A DNA stretch of 64,000 nucleotides from Terrimonas_A sp051954695 (GCA_051954695.1 JBQCHL010000007.1:145822-209821), one strand, 5' to 3'. Shown: positions 17,787 to 26,693, counted from the stretch's first letter. Made by a program: numbers and translations. Notes: generated by a model not told the origin, from the letters alone.

Positions 17787-17815
17787 TTTGCTACGCCAAA
17801 CTTTCTCTATTTTTG
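17787..17815 (+). promoter_or_regulatory. ndk promoter
   Basis: TTTG (17787-17790), 17 bases, TATTTTTG (17808-17815): both Bacteroidota boxes match exactly, giving a leader of about 20 nt before the ndk ATG. The clearest promoter in the window. Confidence 0.7.
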
Positions 17816-17839
17816 CAGCCCAAAAGTTATAACACATAT

Positions 17840-18256
17840 ATGAGCAATCGAACATTTACCATGATCAAGCCTGACGCTTTCAAAAACGGGCATTCAGGAG
17901 CAATCATTGATCGTTTCATCAAAGAAGGTTACAGGGTAGTAGCGTTGAAACTTACCAAGCTTTCTGCCGAAAAAGCCGGCGAATTTTATGCAGTGCACAA
18001 AGAAAGACCTTTCTATGGTGAACTGGTAGAATTTATGAGCAGCGGCCCCATCATTGCCGCCATCCTCGAAAAAGACAATGCTGTGGCTTCCTTCCGCGAA
18101 CTGATCGGGGCAACCAATCCTGCCCAGGCAGCCGAAGGCACCATCCGCAAATTATATGCGACTTCCCTTGGCGAAAATGCTGTACACGGTAGCGACAGCG
18201 ACGAGAATGCAAAGATTGAAGGAAACTTTTTCTTCAGTGGGCTGGAGCAATTTTGA
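17840..18256 (+). CDS. ndk: nucleoside-diphosphate kinase
   Basis: 138 aa. Transfers the gamma phosphate of ATP to other NDPs through a phospho-histidine. Motifs: TFTMIKPDAFKNGHSG at the start, FYAVHKERPFYGELV, and NAVHGSDSDENA with the catalytic His. The ATG at 17840 matches the family start and sits behind the promoter; an in-frame GTG at 17783 is upstream of the promoter. A heptad repeat array starts 22 bases after the stop. Confidence 0.97.
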   Translation: MSNRTFTMIKPDAFKNGHSGAIIDRFIKEGYRVVALKLTKLSAEKAGEFYAVHKERPFYGELVEFMSSGPIIAAILEKDNAVASFRELIGATNPAQAAEGTIRKLYATSLGENAVHGSDSDENAKIEGNFFFSGLEQF

Positions 18257-18277
18257 GACTGGTTTTAGGTAGGTCTA

Positions 18278-18307
18278 AGTCAGGAGTCGATAGTCGGTAG
18301 TCTATAG
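18278..18307 (+). repeat. AGTC heptad array, copy a
   Basis: Four 7-bp units of the form NNAGTCN directly after ndk. Same family as copies b to g; it reads AGTC away from ndk. Inverted relative to copies b and c across the palindrome at 18372. Confidence 0.8.
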
Positions 18308-18371
18308 TTAAGGGGAAATTCTCCCTACTACTATGTGTCACCCCGGTCCTGATTCAGGACGCCTGCTAGTT

Positions 18372-18435
18372 TACATAACATAAAGAGCCGGGGTCTCCTC
18401 AATATTGAAGAGACCCCGGCTCTTTATGTTATGTA
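18372..18435. repeat. 64-nt near-perfect palindrome
   Basis: Two 32-nt arms centred between 18403 and 18404 pair with a single mismatch; the core is TCAATATTGA and the arms include AGAGCCGGGGTCTC. It lies between convergent ndk and the TraB gene and could act as a strong hairpin in both transcripts, although no T tract follows. It could also extrude as a cruciform. Confidence 0.85.
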
Positions 18436-18487
18436 CTGTACCTCTTACTTTGTTCAAACCAGCATGGGTGATACATAATATAAAGGG

Positions 18488-18520
18488 GACTATCGACTGC
18501 CGACTAAAGACTATCGACTC
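18488..18520 (-). repeat. AGTC heptad array, copy b
   Basis: Five GACTNNN units in exact 7-bp register inside the first tandem copy. Confidence 0.8.
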
Positions 18521-18591
18521 GGAACCGGCTCTTTATGTACTGTGCCCGTTACTTTGTTCAAACCAGGAAGGATGATACATAATATGAAGGG

Positions 18592-18631
18592 GACTATCGA
18601 CTGCCGACTAAAGACTAACGACTCCCGACTC
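18592..18631 (-). repeat. AGTC heptad array, copy c
   Basis: Six GACTNNN units in exact 7-bp register. The last 24 bases lie inside the TraB/GumN coding region and provide its final residues and TAG stop. Confidence 0.85.
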
Positions 18632-19549
18632 GGGGCCGACTTTATTCTCTACAGGAGTTACAGTAAACCCTGCTTTGCGCAGCAAACTAAGTACGCCTTT
18701 TTCGCCGGGCAGATGGCCTGCTCCTACTGCTATCAATAGAGAATGGCCGGGTAAAATTTCTTTCAGCTTTTCGATCCAGTTGCGGTTGCGTTGGTACAAT
18801 AATATATCAGCATAGGCGGCTACGCCAGCTTCTTCTTTCATCATCAGCTCTTCCAGCTTTTTGAGGTTTTGTTCACGGTAAGCCTGCAGCATTTCAGACA
18901 ATTCGGTAGAAGAACTGTCTTTACCTTTATTGGCATTATCAATATATGCTACCAGTTGCTCGGCCTGCATTTTATACGGGATTCCGTCCAGCACTTCTGC
19001 CTGGTATCCCATGGTCTCCAGCCCCTTTATTTTTTTCTTGTACTTTTTTGCCACTTCCATGATCTCCTGTTCCATAGCTGTATTCTTGTCGCAGGGAAGT
19101 GAACTTTGCTCCAGCAGTGAAGCGGCGAGTATGGGCTTATATGTTTCCAGCATAGAGAAGGGCAGCATGGAACCGGCGCCGTCAAAATAGTTTTTTACTT
19201 TTTCATAATCTTCTTTACTGAGCAGGTCCTGCAGCGTGGTATCACCTTTCATCTTCATCTTGCTCATCACTGTGAGCATCTCAAGCATATTGTCCAGATC
19301 GATCTCGAAATATACTTCATCTGCATTGATGATGCTGTTCTTTAAATTCTCGCTGATCCCTGCATCATCTTTACAAAGCATGTGAATGGTGCCAAAAAGA
19401 TAAGAAGGCTTTTCAAGCCCGTTGCCACTGATCTTCCAGAGCAAAGTGTTTTCATTGTCGGGGCCCTTGACAGGCTTGGCTTTTGTTTTCTGGGCACAAC
19501 CGTTCAGCACGAGAAAGGACAGGAACAAACCTGCACTGAGTCTTTTCAT
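18608..19549 (-). CDS. TraB/GumN family lipoprotein
   Basis: 313 aa from ATG at 19549. Signal peptide with lipobox LNGC. TraB/GumN motifs: SYLFGTIHMLCKDD near the start, AMEQEIMEVAKKYKKKIKGLET in the middle, and LIAVGAGHLPGEKGVLSLLRKAGF at the end. The fold is shared with TIKI metalloproteases and EreA/ChaN-like proteins; the substrate is unknown. The last residues (ESGVVSL) and the stop codon come from heptad array c, so the original C-terminus was probably slightly different. A TTG start at 19567 is possible but unlikely. Confidence 0.88.
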   Translation of the reverse strand: MKRLSAGLFLSFLVLNGCAQKTKAKPVKGPDNENTLLWKISGNGLEKPSYLFGTIHMLCKDDAGISENLKNSIINADEVYFEIDLDNMLEMLTVMSKMKMKGDTTLQDLLSKEDYEKVKNYFDGAGSMLPFSMLETYKPILAASLLEQSSLPCDKNTAMEQEIMEVAKKYKKKIKGLETMGYQAEVLDGIPYKMQAEQLVAYIDNANKGKDSSSTELSEMLQAYREQNLKKLEELMMKEEAGVAAYADILLYQRNRNWIEKLKEILPGHSLLIAVGAGHLPGEKGVLSLLRKAGFTVTPVENKVGPESGVVSL

Positions 19550-19612
19550 CAAAAATATTTTAAGCAATTTACTTAGAAGTTATGGCAAAAACGAATCTGT
19601 ATACTGGCCGGT

Positions 19613-21514
19613 TTAATCCACCACAGCCTCTTCACCATACATCTGCGCCTTGAATTTCAATGATGGAGAAGGAATGAACCCTCCAATTCCCAGGCTTTCC
19701 CATTTGGCATCAACGGATGCGATGGTGGCATCGTCGGCCACAATGATATTTGGCCAGTCGCGGTGAAAATCATCCAACTCTTTTGTTTTCCTCGTACCAT
19801 CCAATCCCATGCAGGCAGTGCCTGCTTGCTGGTAGAGATGATAATCCCTTTTCGGATCAAGGTTATTGCAGAAGCGCCATAATGCTGTAGGCAGGTCGCT
19901 GGCATCCACTGTATGCTCCACGTACAGTACCATTTTTATACCCTGCATTTCAGGCAATGCACCGATCTGTTCATGCAGTTCCCTGATATGCCCTTTCCTG
20001 TTCTTTTCTATGGAAAGGATAAGACAGGGTATTTGCTTTGCAAGCAGGTTTTCATTCACATGCTTTATTTCCGGAAATTTTTGCTGCAGCAATACACCAG
20101 GTTTTGCCGCAGTCATATCCTTCCAGTTAAAACGTTCATCTGTTTCTTCCGGAAATTTTTTAGTTCCGTCTATGCACATCTTACCACCAAATCCCAGTTT
20201 GCTGCAACTATGGTCCAACACATCCATAGGGCCTTGTGAAAAATAAATATCTGTAGCCGGGTTCAGGTTGCGGAATACATATTGAGCCAGGGAGAGATAA
20301 TCAGTGATAGGAGAACCTTCATCCGATATCACCAGTATTTTGTTGAACATCATCTGGCCTGCACCCCACATGGCATTCATTACTTTTTGCCCCTGCCCTG
20401 CATATTCCTTATGAATTTGCGTGATCACGAGATTATGGAACACACCCTCCACAGGCATATCCATATCCACTATCTCGGGCACCATGGTCATCTTGATCGG
20501 TGCGAGAAATATCCGTTCGGTGGCTTTGCCCAGCCAGGCATCCTCCTGCGGAGGAATACCCACAATGGTTGCAGGATACACAGCATCCTTTTTGTGCGTA
20601 ATTGCTGTGATATGAAAGCGCGGATACCAATCCGGCAAAGAATAATAACCGGTATGGTCTCCAAATGGGCCTTCCCAGATCAGTTCATCCTGCGGGTCCA
20701 CATATCCTTCAATCACAAAATCAGCATCTGCCGGCACTTCAATTTCCGGTTGGGAAATACATTTTACCAGTTCCACTTTTTTCTTGCGAAGAAAACCGGC
20801 AAGCATATATTCATCCACATTTTCCGGGAGCGGTGCGGTAGCAGAATAAGCATAAGCGGGATCACCACCTAAAGCAACTGCAACGGGCATACGCTTGCCA
20901 AGTTTCTTATATTCATTAAAATGCTTTGCCGACACTTTGTGTTTATGCCAGTGCATACCTGTTAAGGCCGGGCCAAACACCTGCATACGATACATTCCCA
21001 CATTCCGTGCATGCGTGAGTGGGTCTTTTGTATGGATAACGGGAAGGGTTACGAAGGGGCCGCCGTCTTTTGGCCAGCAGGTGATCACGGGCAGCTTGGT
21101 AATATCCGGTTCTTTCAGCACCACTTCCTGGCATTCCCCCTTTCCTTTTTTCACTTTAGGCATCCAGGAAGCAAACTGCCCCAGTTTTGGTAAAAGCTTT
21201 AATTTATCAAGAATGCTTTCTTTTGGTGCAGCAAGCAATTTAAAGAGAGTTTCAATCTCCTTTGCCACATCATCGAGATGGTTTACCCCAAGCGCCATGC
21301 ACATCCTTTTGTCGCTGCCATAAGCATTCATCAGCACAGGGAAATCATAGCCGGTATTTTCAAATAAGATCGCTTTTCCGCCGCCTGGCTGTTTGCTCAT
21401 GCGGTCGGTGATCTCCGCCATTTCCAATATGGGATTTACATAAGTACTGATACGTACGAGCTCCCCTGCTTTTTCCAATGCATCGATAAATGCCTGTTGA
21501 TTCTTATATGCCAT
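19613..21514 (-). CDS. UbiD-family decarboxylase (menaquinone-type)
   Basis: 633 aa from ATG at 21514. Prenylated-FMN-dependent decarboxylase of the UbiD superfamily; the long form found in Bacteroidota is usually assigned to menaquinone synthesis by the futalosine route or to aromatic acids. Motifs: GGGKAILFEN, GMYRMQVFGPALTGMHWHKH, ALGGDPAYAYSATAPLP, WEGPFGDHTGYYSLPDWYPRF and DEGSPITDY. The flavin prenyltransferase UbiX is not in the window, and no mqn gene is present to fix the substrate. It lies 23 bp after the DUF6089 gene, with its own -7 element. Confidence 0.88.
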   Translation of the reverse strand: MAYKNQQAFIDALEKAGELVRISTYVNPILEMAEITDRMSKQPGGGKAILFENTGYDFPVLMNAYGSDKRMCMALGVNHLDDVAKEIETLFKLLAAPKESILDKLKLLPKLGQFASWMPKVKKGKGECQEVVLKEPDITKLPVITCWPKDGGPFVTLPVIHTKDPLTHARNVGMYRMQVFGPALTGMHWHKHKVSAKHFNEYKKLGKRMPVAVALGGDPAYAYSATAPLPENVDEYMLAGFLRKKKVELVKCISQPEIEVPADADFVIEGYVDPQDELIWEGPFGDHTGYYSLPDWYPRFHITAITHKKDAVYPATIVGIPPQEDAWLGKATERIFLAPIKMTMVPEIVDMDMPVEGVFHNLVITQIHKEYAGQGQKVMNAMWGAGQMMFNKILVISDEGSPITDYLSLAQYVFRNLNPATDIYFSQGPMDVLDHSCSKLGFGGKMCIDGTKKFPEETDERFNWKDMTAAKPGVLLQQKFPEIKHVNENLLAKQIPCLILSIEKNRKGHIRELHEQIGALPEMQGIKMVLYVEHTVDASDLPTALWRFCNNLDPKRDYHLYQQAGTACMGLDGTRKTKELDDFHRDWPNIIVADDATIASVDAKWESLGIGGFIPSPSLKFKAQMYGEEAVVD

Positions 21515-21520
21515 AATTGG

Positions 21521-21528
21521 CAAAGGTA
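21521..21528 (-). promoter_or_regulatory. -7 element 6 nt before the UbiD gene
   Basis: Minus-strand TACCTTTG (exact TAnnTTTG) lies six bases before the ATG, within the 23-bp gap, and predicts an almost leaderless transcript. Confidence 0.4.
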
Positions 21529-21537
21529 CAACAGCAC

Positions 21538-22392
21538 TCAATACATATTCGCCGGGCAGCGAACACTATTGCGGCTGCCTGAACCATTCCAGCCGCCACC
21601 GGAATTGAGACGGAATGTTAGATGCAAGCCTGCGAAATAATAATGGTCTTTGTATTTGGAACTTCCCCGCTGAGATCCCTTCGCAGGGGCTGTAGGATTG
21701 CCTCCGGGTAATTCATCACCACGGTAAGCCATGTCAACCGCCAATTGCCCGCGATTAGCCAGCAGATCGGCAGGATCAGCGTAATTGCCGCTTACATCAT
21801 CGAGGTGATCGGTAAATAATATGCGAAGACCGGCTTCAAGCCCCAGGTGGATATTATCTGTGAATGCATATTTGATACCACCGCCAAGGGGTATGGCCAG
21901 TTGGGTAAGTTTATATGTTTTGCCATAGCCCGGGATCCCCTGCCCTTCTGTGCTAAGCGGGCGGAGATAGATCTTATCGCTCGTGCCATTGTATGCATAA
22001 GGATTGAAATGAAAAACGGCCAGACCTCCAAATACATAGGGCGTGAACTTATGATCATATAAATTCTGCAGATAGTATTGCGCCAGCAGGCTGAATTCAG
22101 TGATCGCTGTTTCAAAGCTAAGGTTGCGGGCTATTCTGCCGCTATCATTGCTGAAACGGTCTGCACCACCCACCACAGCATAAGTAAAGCCAGCACGCAA
22201 CATGAATTTGTCTGTCAGTTCATAATTGCCTGTGATGCCAATAGCGCCATTGGTCACTTTCCTTGGAAATATCTTGTCAGTAAGGTCGCCATTATATGCA
22301 GCCAACCCTCCAAATACACCAACATGGAAACGCTGGGCAAAAACAGCATTGAACAAGAAAACAAAAACGATCAACAGCCTGGCTTTTTTCAT
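21538..22392 (-). CDS. DUF6089 family outer membrane protein
   Basis: 284 aa with a signal peptide (ending NAVFAQ). The N-terminal RFHVGVFGGLAAYNGDLTDK and the strand-turn pattern (YVFGGLAVFHFNPYA, PLGGGIKYAFTDNIHLGLEAGLRILFTDHLDDV) are typical of DUF6089 beta-barrels of Bacteroidota. The C-terminus is odd: after the last predicted strand there is a Gly/Ser/Asn-rich tail with a Cys (NSGGGWNGSGSRNSVRCPAN). Function unknown; upstream of the UbiD gene, possibly co-transcribed. Confidence 0.85.
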   Translation of the reverse strand: MKKARLLIVFVFLFNAVFAQRFHVGVFGGLAAYNGDLTDKIFPRKVTNGAIGITGNYELTDKFMLRAGFTYAVVGGADRFSNDSGRIARNLSFETAITEFSLLAQYYLQNLYDHKFTPYVFGGLAVFHFNPYAYNGTSDKIYLRPLSTEGQGIPGYGKTYKLTQLAIPLGGGIKYAFTDNIHLGLEAGLRILFTDHLDDVSGNYADPADLLANRGQLAVDMAYRGDELPGGNPTAPAKGSQRGSSKYKDHYYFAGLHLTFRLNSGGGWNGSGSRNSVRCPANMY

Positions 22393-22420
22393 ATTCGCTT
22401 TTAAGGTGTAAAACTGCCTG

Positions 22421-22428
22421 CAAATTTA
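22421..22428 (-). promoter_or_regulatory. -7 element for the DUF6089 gene
   Basis: Minus-strand TAAATTTG, exact TAnnTTTG, 28 bases before the ATG. Confidence 0.5.
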
Positions 22429-22532
22429 AGGCCGGGTTGGCAGAAGTAGAAGGGAACGAAAAAAAATGGAACTTATTACATAGACAGGACCATACACCAA
22501 AAATTTCAAAAAATACACAGCAACAAACGCCC

Positions 22533-22650
22533 CCTTCCCGTCCTTCCTGCCTTACCGGTAAAATGTACTAATATGATTTCACTTTCTCTTACCGGTAAGA
22601 AAAATTCACTTCCTGTTTTGTTTACCGGTAAGGCGGAAAGGACGGGAAGG
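22533..22650. repeat. 30-bp inverted repeat with TTACCGGTAA cores
   Basis: Left arm 22533-22562 and right arm 22621-22650 are inverted copies with two mismatches in 30; each ends in a TTACCGGTAA palindrome, and a third copy (CTTACCGGTAAG, 22588-22599) sits midway. It lies just after the epimerase stop and may be its terminator or a protein-binding array. Nothing else is seen in the gap. Confidence 0.85.
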
Positions 22651-22665
22651 AGGAATAATGAAGTG

Positions 22666-23694
22666 TTATTCTTTACTGAACACCCCTGTATAATGTATAC
22701 CCAACCCCGGTTCACCGGAATAGCTGATCTTGCCATGGTCATAGCTGATGCCAGTGGCCAGGTCTTCTTTCAGCAGCAATGGACCGTCCATATCCACATG
22801 ATCAATAAATGGCAGCAGATGAGCGATAGCGGCCGAACCAATAGTTGATTCGTTCATACAGCCCACCATCACTTTCATATCCAGTTCTTTTGCTCGTTTG
22901 ATCATACGCAGTGCAGGCGTAATGCCGCTGCATTTGGTCAGTTTGATATTGATACCATGAAAATGTTCCCTGCATTTCTCCACATCCTGTTCAGCCACGC
23001 AGGCTTCATCGGCAAATAATGGCAGGCTTGATTCACGATACAGTACTTTCATGCCTTCCCAGTTATCTTTGGCAAGCGGCTGCTCCACCAGTTCCACTCC
23101 CAATTCTTTCAATGCAGGAATAAGACGCAAAGCAGTGTCAAGGTCCCAGGCAGCATTGGCATCCACTCTTAATATGGAAGAAGTGTTTTCGCGCAAAGCT
23201 TTCACAATAGCGATATCATCAGCCGTTCCTACTTTTATTTTGTAAATAGGCCATGGTTTTTCCTTCAGCTTGGCAATCATTTTTTCCACTGTATCGATGC
23301 CAATGGTATAATCCGTTACAGGATTATGCGAGATATCGCCCTTCCACATTTTATATAATGGCTGCCCTTTCAGTTTGCCATACATATCCCAGGCGGCAAT
23401 ATCGAGTGCACAAACAAGAAAAGGATTTTGTGGAAACAGGTGATGCAGGTAATGCCAGTAACGTTCCGGCTCTGTAAATGCAAACTTCTCCACGAAGACC
23501 TTTTTTCTTTCAAGGTCTTCCATCATTTTTTCTACAGTGATATCATAATACGTGATCGCGGGCGCTTCGCCATACCCTTTAACACCAAAATGCTCCAGTT
23601 CCACCACTAATGTGGGCTGATGCGTTTTAGTACCTTTTGAAATAGTGAAAGGATGACGGAAAGGAAGGCTGTATGGCCAGAAGGAACATTTCAT
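22666..23694 (-). CDS. dipeptide epimerase (enolase superfamily)
   Basis: 342 aa from ATG at 23694. Mg-dependent epimerase, most likely L-Ala-D/L-Glu type acting on peptidoglycan peptides. N-terminal capping domain (SLPFRHPFTISKGTKTHQ), then the barrel with the KxK acid/base pair YKIKVGT, metal ligands in RVDANAAWD, LVEQPLAKD and LFADEACV, and the opposite lysine in NIKLTKCSG. Substrate specificity is inferred. The start is the ATG six bases after a -7 element; an upstream in-frame start at 23739 precedes the promoter. Confidence 0.9.
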   Translation of the reverse strand: MKCSFWPYSLPFRHPFTISKGTKTHQPTLVVELEHFGVKGYGEAPAITYYDITVEKMMEDLERKKVFVEKFAFTEPERYWHYLHHLFPQNPFLVCALDIAAWDMYGKLKGQPLYKMWKGDISHNPVTDYTIGIDTVEKMIAKLKEKPWPIYKIKVGTADDIAIVKALRENTSSILRVDANAAWDLDTALRLIPALKELGVELVEQPLAKDNWEGMKVLYRESSLPLFADEACVAEQDVEKCREHFHGINIKLTKCSGITPALRMIKRAKELDMKVMVGCMNESTIGSAAIAHLLPFIDHVDMDGPLLLKEDLATGISYDHGKISYSGEPGLGIHYTGVFSKE

Positions 23695-23700
23695 AATCGG

Positions 23701-23708
23701 CAAATTTA
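23701..23708 (-). promoter_or_regulatory. -7 element 6 nt before the epimerase gene
   Basis: Minus-strand TAAATTTG, exact TAnnTTTG, six bases before the ATG; predicts a nearly leaderless message. Confidence 0.45.
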
Positions 23709-23739
23709 TGAAACAATACCAGCACTTAGTAAATATCAA

Positions 23740-23773
23740 GACTACCGACTTACGACTAAAAACTCCCGACTCA
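23740..23773 (-). repeat. AGTC heptad array, copy d
   Basis: Five GACTNNN-type units in 7-bp register (one reads AACT), starting 2 bases after the malQ stop codon and reading AGTC away from malQ. It fills nearly all of the gap to the epimerase promoter. Confidence 0.8.
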
Positions 23774-23775
23774 AT

Positions 23776-26508
23776 TCACCTTCCTGCCTTGTCAACATAC
23801 TCCTTCAACTCCGCATTGAACTCTTTCTGTTTCAGCAGGTCTTCCAAAGAAAGGTGCATGCGGTAACGCCAGTAATGTTTGGGCACAGCCGGATTATTGA
23901 TTCGTTCATCCTCAGGCTTCTCGCGCCGTAGCGTTTCGCTCATGCCCAGGATATCCTGCAATTGGAATATGCTCCACATAGCAGGTGAATACAGGTGTTG
24001 GAGTATAATGGCCCTGTTGATCCAGGGTTCGCAGAAGAAAGGCGCTGTGCCCCATTGACCAAGCACTTCGTTATAGAAATGTTGTGTTCTTTCAGGATTC
24101 TCTTCCCACCAGCCGCGGATCGTGCTCATATCATGTGTCGATGGTGTGATCACAGAGAGATAAGGTGCATCATCCGGAAGGAAAAATTCTTTTGCAGGGT
24201 CTTTAGGCATACGTTGTATCTCCAGGCTGAGTATACCCAGTTGTTTCATTACATCGGGTACGCAATGTGGCACCATGCCAAGGTCCTCACCACAGATAAG
24301 CATATTGGTCGCTTCCTTTAAATGCGGCAGTTTTTGCATGGCTTCTTTTCTCCAGAAATCATCCTGGCGGCGGTAGAAATAATTTATATAGAGCGCCCGC
24401 AGTTTTTCCTGCACATGTGGAATAAGGAAACGGAAAGAAGAAGTTTTTTCCATGGAGATCCGGAAATGATACTCCATACCATTCGAGCCTTCCTGTTTGA
24501 ACAGGATCACATTGGAGATAAGATCATACAATCCTTTTTCCAGTGCGGCATTTTCTGTTGAAGTTGGCTGTGCGGCAAAGTAAGCCTGCACTTTGCGTTG
24601 CGTGTCAAATTCAGGCTTAAGATCAAACCCTCCCCTGTCGTTGGCCAACAGGAATGTTTCTTTCACTTTAGTGTTCAGTTCATTGAACACTTCATACAAT
24701 ATCTCTTCATTGATAAAAGGCATGCAATAGCGCTGCTCTTCAAACCAGATACCGTTTTCACCAAACTCTACATAATGAACAGGCAGGCAGGGCACAAAAT
24801 GCCCCATGATGCCTTGTACTGCATGCGATGGTATCGTCCAGATGCGGAAGAAACCCAGGATATGATCAATACGGAAAGCATCAAAATAATTGCTCATCTG
24901 CTCAAACCGTTGCTTCCACCAGGCAAAGCCATCTTCCTGCATTCGTTTCCAGTTGTAGGTAGGAAATTCCCAGTTCTGCCCTATCGGTGTAAAATCATCC
25001 GGTGGTGCGCCGGCCTGCACCTGCATATTGTAAAGCTCGGGAGCCACCCATGCATCACATCCATAACGGTAAATGCCAATAGCAATATCTCCTTTGAGCA
25101 CGATACCCTTTTTATGCGCATAATCTGCAGCATCCTTCAACTGAAGATGCAGGTGGTATTGAACAAAACAATAGAATAATATTTCTTTCCGCGCCGCTGT
25201 CTTGGATGCCAACAGGCTGTCTATCTCCTCCGGTTTGTAAACACTATTGGTTTTCCATTCTTCAAAATGAGAAGAGTTGTATTTATCCCGGAAATAGCAA
25301 AATACTGCATAAGGTTTCAGCCAGTGTTGATTGGACTCATAAAACGACCGGTAATCATCTGAAGCAAAACAATCCTTGCCCAGGTCTTCATACAATTCAC
25401 GAAGCAGGGCGATCTTAAACCGCAACACTTCTTCGTAATCCACTTCCGATAGCCCATTCAGTTGCTGCTGCTTTTTCTTCAGAGAACTGAGTTTGGCAGC
25501 ATTTTCCTTTCCTGCCACAGCCGCCAGGTTGATATAGATCGGGTGCATGGCAAAAGCAGAGATCGCTGCATAGGGATATGAGTCCGTCCAGGTGCTGGTG
25601 GCCGTGGTATCATTTACTGGCAGCAATTGGATCAGTTTCAAACCGGTTTCCCTGGCCCAGTCAACCAGCAATTTGATATCCGCAAATTCACCTACGCCAA
25701 AGCTGTTCTTGCTACGAAGGCTAAATACGGGTATGGCTACGCCGGTACCGCGCCAGGTATTGTTGGGCAAACGCACAAAACCATCGTGCAATATGCAAAG
25801 CTTGTGCGGGTCAAGATTATCGCCATGCAGGAGGCGGTTATCACCGGCCTCGTAAGTGCGGAAGGTTTTATCTTTCGTATGGTAAATGCCATACTTGTAA
25901 GCAACAGGAAAACCGGAAGCACTCAGGTCCACATAAGTGATCCACCAATCGTCTTCCTTATTAAGTAATATGGGATTCTCTTCCGACCAGTTGCTTAAAG
26001 CATCATCGCTTCCGAGCAGGCATACCACTTCATGCTTGTGAAGCAGGGGTGCTTTCACTTTGAAAACATGACTGTACCTGCGGGGGACTTTTGGTTTGCC
26101 TTTAGGAAAATTATCCTTCAGCAATACATTATTAAAAGGTGCTGTAAAAAAGGCGTTCTCGTATTCTCCGGCATGGTTCCAGGTATCGATCACCTGTATG
26201 GAAGAAGTATTTTTCAGGGCGGAGCCTATTACCCGGTCATGTCCCCATTCATTGATCCTTTCCCCGTCTTTATTCTTGAGATAATATTTATAGCGGATGC
26301 CGTTCTTTTGCCAGTGTTTGTCTCCAATGGCAATATTGATCTGCCAGCATTCGTCGTTGAGATATTCCAAGGGGACGGCCTTTTCAGGATCGCCCTGTCC
26401 CAATTCAGCCACATCGCCATATATCCACAAACTTTCACCGAAAGACGTATGAAACCGAAGGGTAAATTGAATGGTCATTGCAATCGTTGGTTCTGTCTTT
26501 AAAGCCAT
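23776..26508 (-). CDS. malQ: 4-alpha-glucanotransferase with two starch-binding domains
   Basis: 910 aa from ATG at 26508 (ATGs at 26556, 26532 and 26478 are alternatives). Amylomaltase that moves alpha-1,4-glucan segments between chains and releases glucose. Two CBM20 modules come first (about 11-115 and 130-235; TLRFHTSFGESLWIYGD and CLLGSDDALSNWSEENP), then the GH77 barrel from about 250. Catalytic residues: Asp in YFDAFRIDHILGF (about 544), Glu in CGEDLG (about 739), Asp in STHDMSTIRGW (about 786). No signal peptide is evident from 26508, so it is cytoplasmic. CBM20-bearing MalQ is the plant DPE2/Bacteroidota form. Confidence 0.94.
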   Translation of the reverse strand: MALKTEPTIAMTIQFTLRFHTSFGESLWIYGDVAELGQGDPEKAVPLEYLNDECWQINIAIGDKHWQKNGIRYKYYLKNKDGERINEWGHDRVIGSALKNTSSIQVIDTWNHAGEYENAFFTAPFNNVLLKDNFPKGKPKVPRRYSHVFKVKAPLLHKHEVVCLLGSDDALSNWSEENPILLNKEDDWWITYVDLSASGFPVAYKYGIYHTKDKTFRTYEAGDNRLLHGDNLDPHKLCILHDGFVRLPNNTWRGTGVAIPVFSLRSKNSFGVGEFADIKLLVDWARETGLKLIQLLPVNDTTATSTWTDSYPYAAISAFAMHPIYINLAAVAGKENAAKLSSLKKKQQQLNGLSEVDYEEVLRFKIALLRELYEDLGKDCFASDDYRSFYESNQHWLKPYAVFCYFRDKYNSSHFEEWKTNSVYKPEEIDSLLASKTAARKEILFYCFVQYHLHLQLKDAADYAHKKGIVLKGDIAIGIYRYGCDAWVAPELYNMQVQAGAPPDDFTPIGQNWEFPTYNWKRMQEDGFAWWKQRFEQMSNYFDAFRIDHILGFFRIWTIPSHAVQGIMGHFVPCLPVHYVEFGENGIWFEEQRYCMPFINEEILYEVFNELNTKVKETFLLANDRGGFDLKPEFDTQRKVQAYFAAQPTSTENAALEKGLYDLISNVILFKQEGSNGMEYHFRISMEKTSSFRFLIPHVQEKLRALYINYFYRRQDDFWRKEAMQKLPHLKEATNMLICGEDLGMVPHCVPDVMKQLGILSLEIQRMPKDPAKEFFLPDDAPYLSVITPSTHDMSTIRGWWEENPERTQHFYNEVLGQWGTAPFFCEPWINRAIILQHLYSPAMWSIFQLQDILGMSETLRREKPEDERINNPAVPKHYWRYRMHLSLEDLLKQKEFNAELKEYVDKAGR

Positions 26509-26685
26509 AGTCTTCGTGTAATAAGAACACATTATGTACGAAAGTAAATAAAACATGCAAGGTTCGCATATTTATTTGAAAGAAAGCCCGAAAATTTCTG
26601 CCCCAGGAACTATGTCACAGGCCATTAGAGAGGAAAACCCGGGAGCCTCCCGGAAAAACCATTTTTTCTTTTAACCCGCTGCGCT

Positions 26686-26693
26686 TATTTTTG
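26686..26693 (+). promoter_or_regulatory. -7 element for the small membrane protein
   Basis: TATTTTTG, exact TAnnTTTG, 44 bases before the ATG at 26738; no clear -33 box. Confidence 0.45.

Larger units (their letters stand above)
18416..18633. repeat. tandem duplication of about 108 bp
   Basis: Copy 1 (18416-18522) and copy 2 (18525-18633) share CCGGCTCTTTATG, TTACTTTGTTCAAACCAG, GATACATAATAT, and a GACTNNN heptad array. Copy 1 starts inside the right arm of the palindrome; copy 2 runs into the 3' end of the TraB gene. The copies differ by small indels and point changes, so the duplication is not brand new. The rest of the 351-bp gap holds no gene. Confidence 0.85.

Noticed and set aside
18257..18607. 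Considered a CRISPR array or an insertion sequence at the repeats
   Set aside because: Repeats are tandem and degenerate with no unique spacers, and no transposase or cas gene is present.
19550..19557. TATTTTTG directly abutting the TraB/GumN ATG
   Set aside because: With no bases between box and start codon, transcription would begin inside the gene; not counted with the leaderless set and may be chance.
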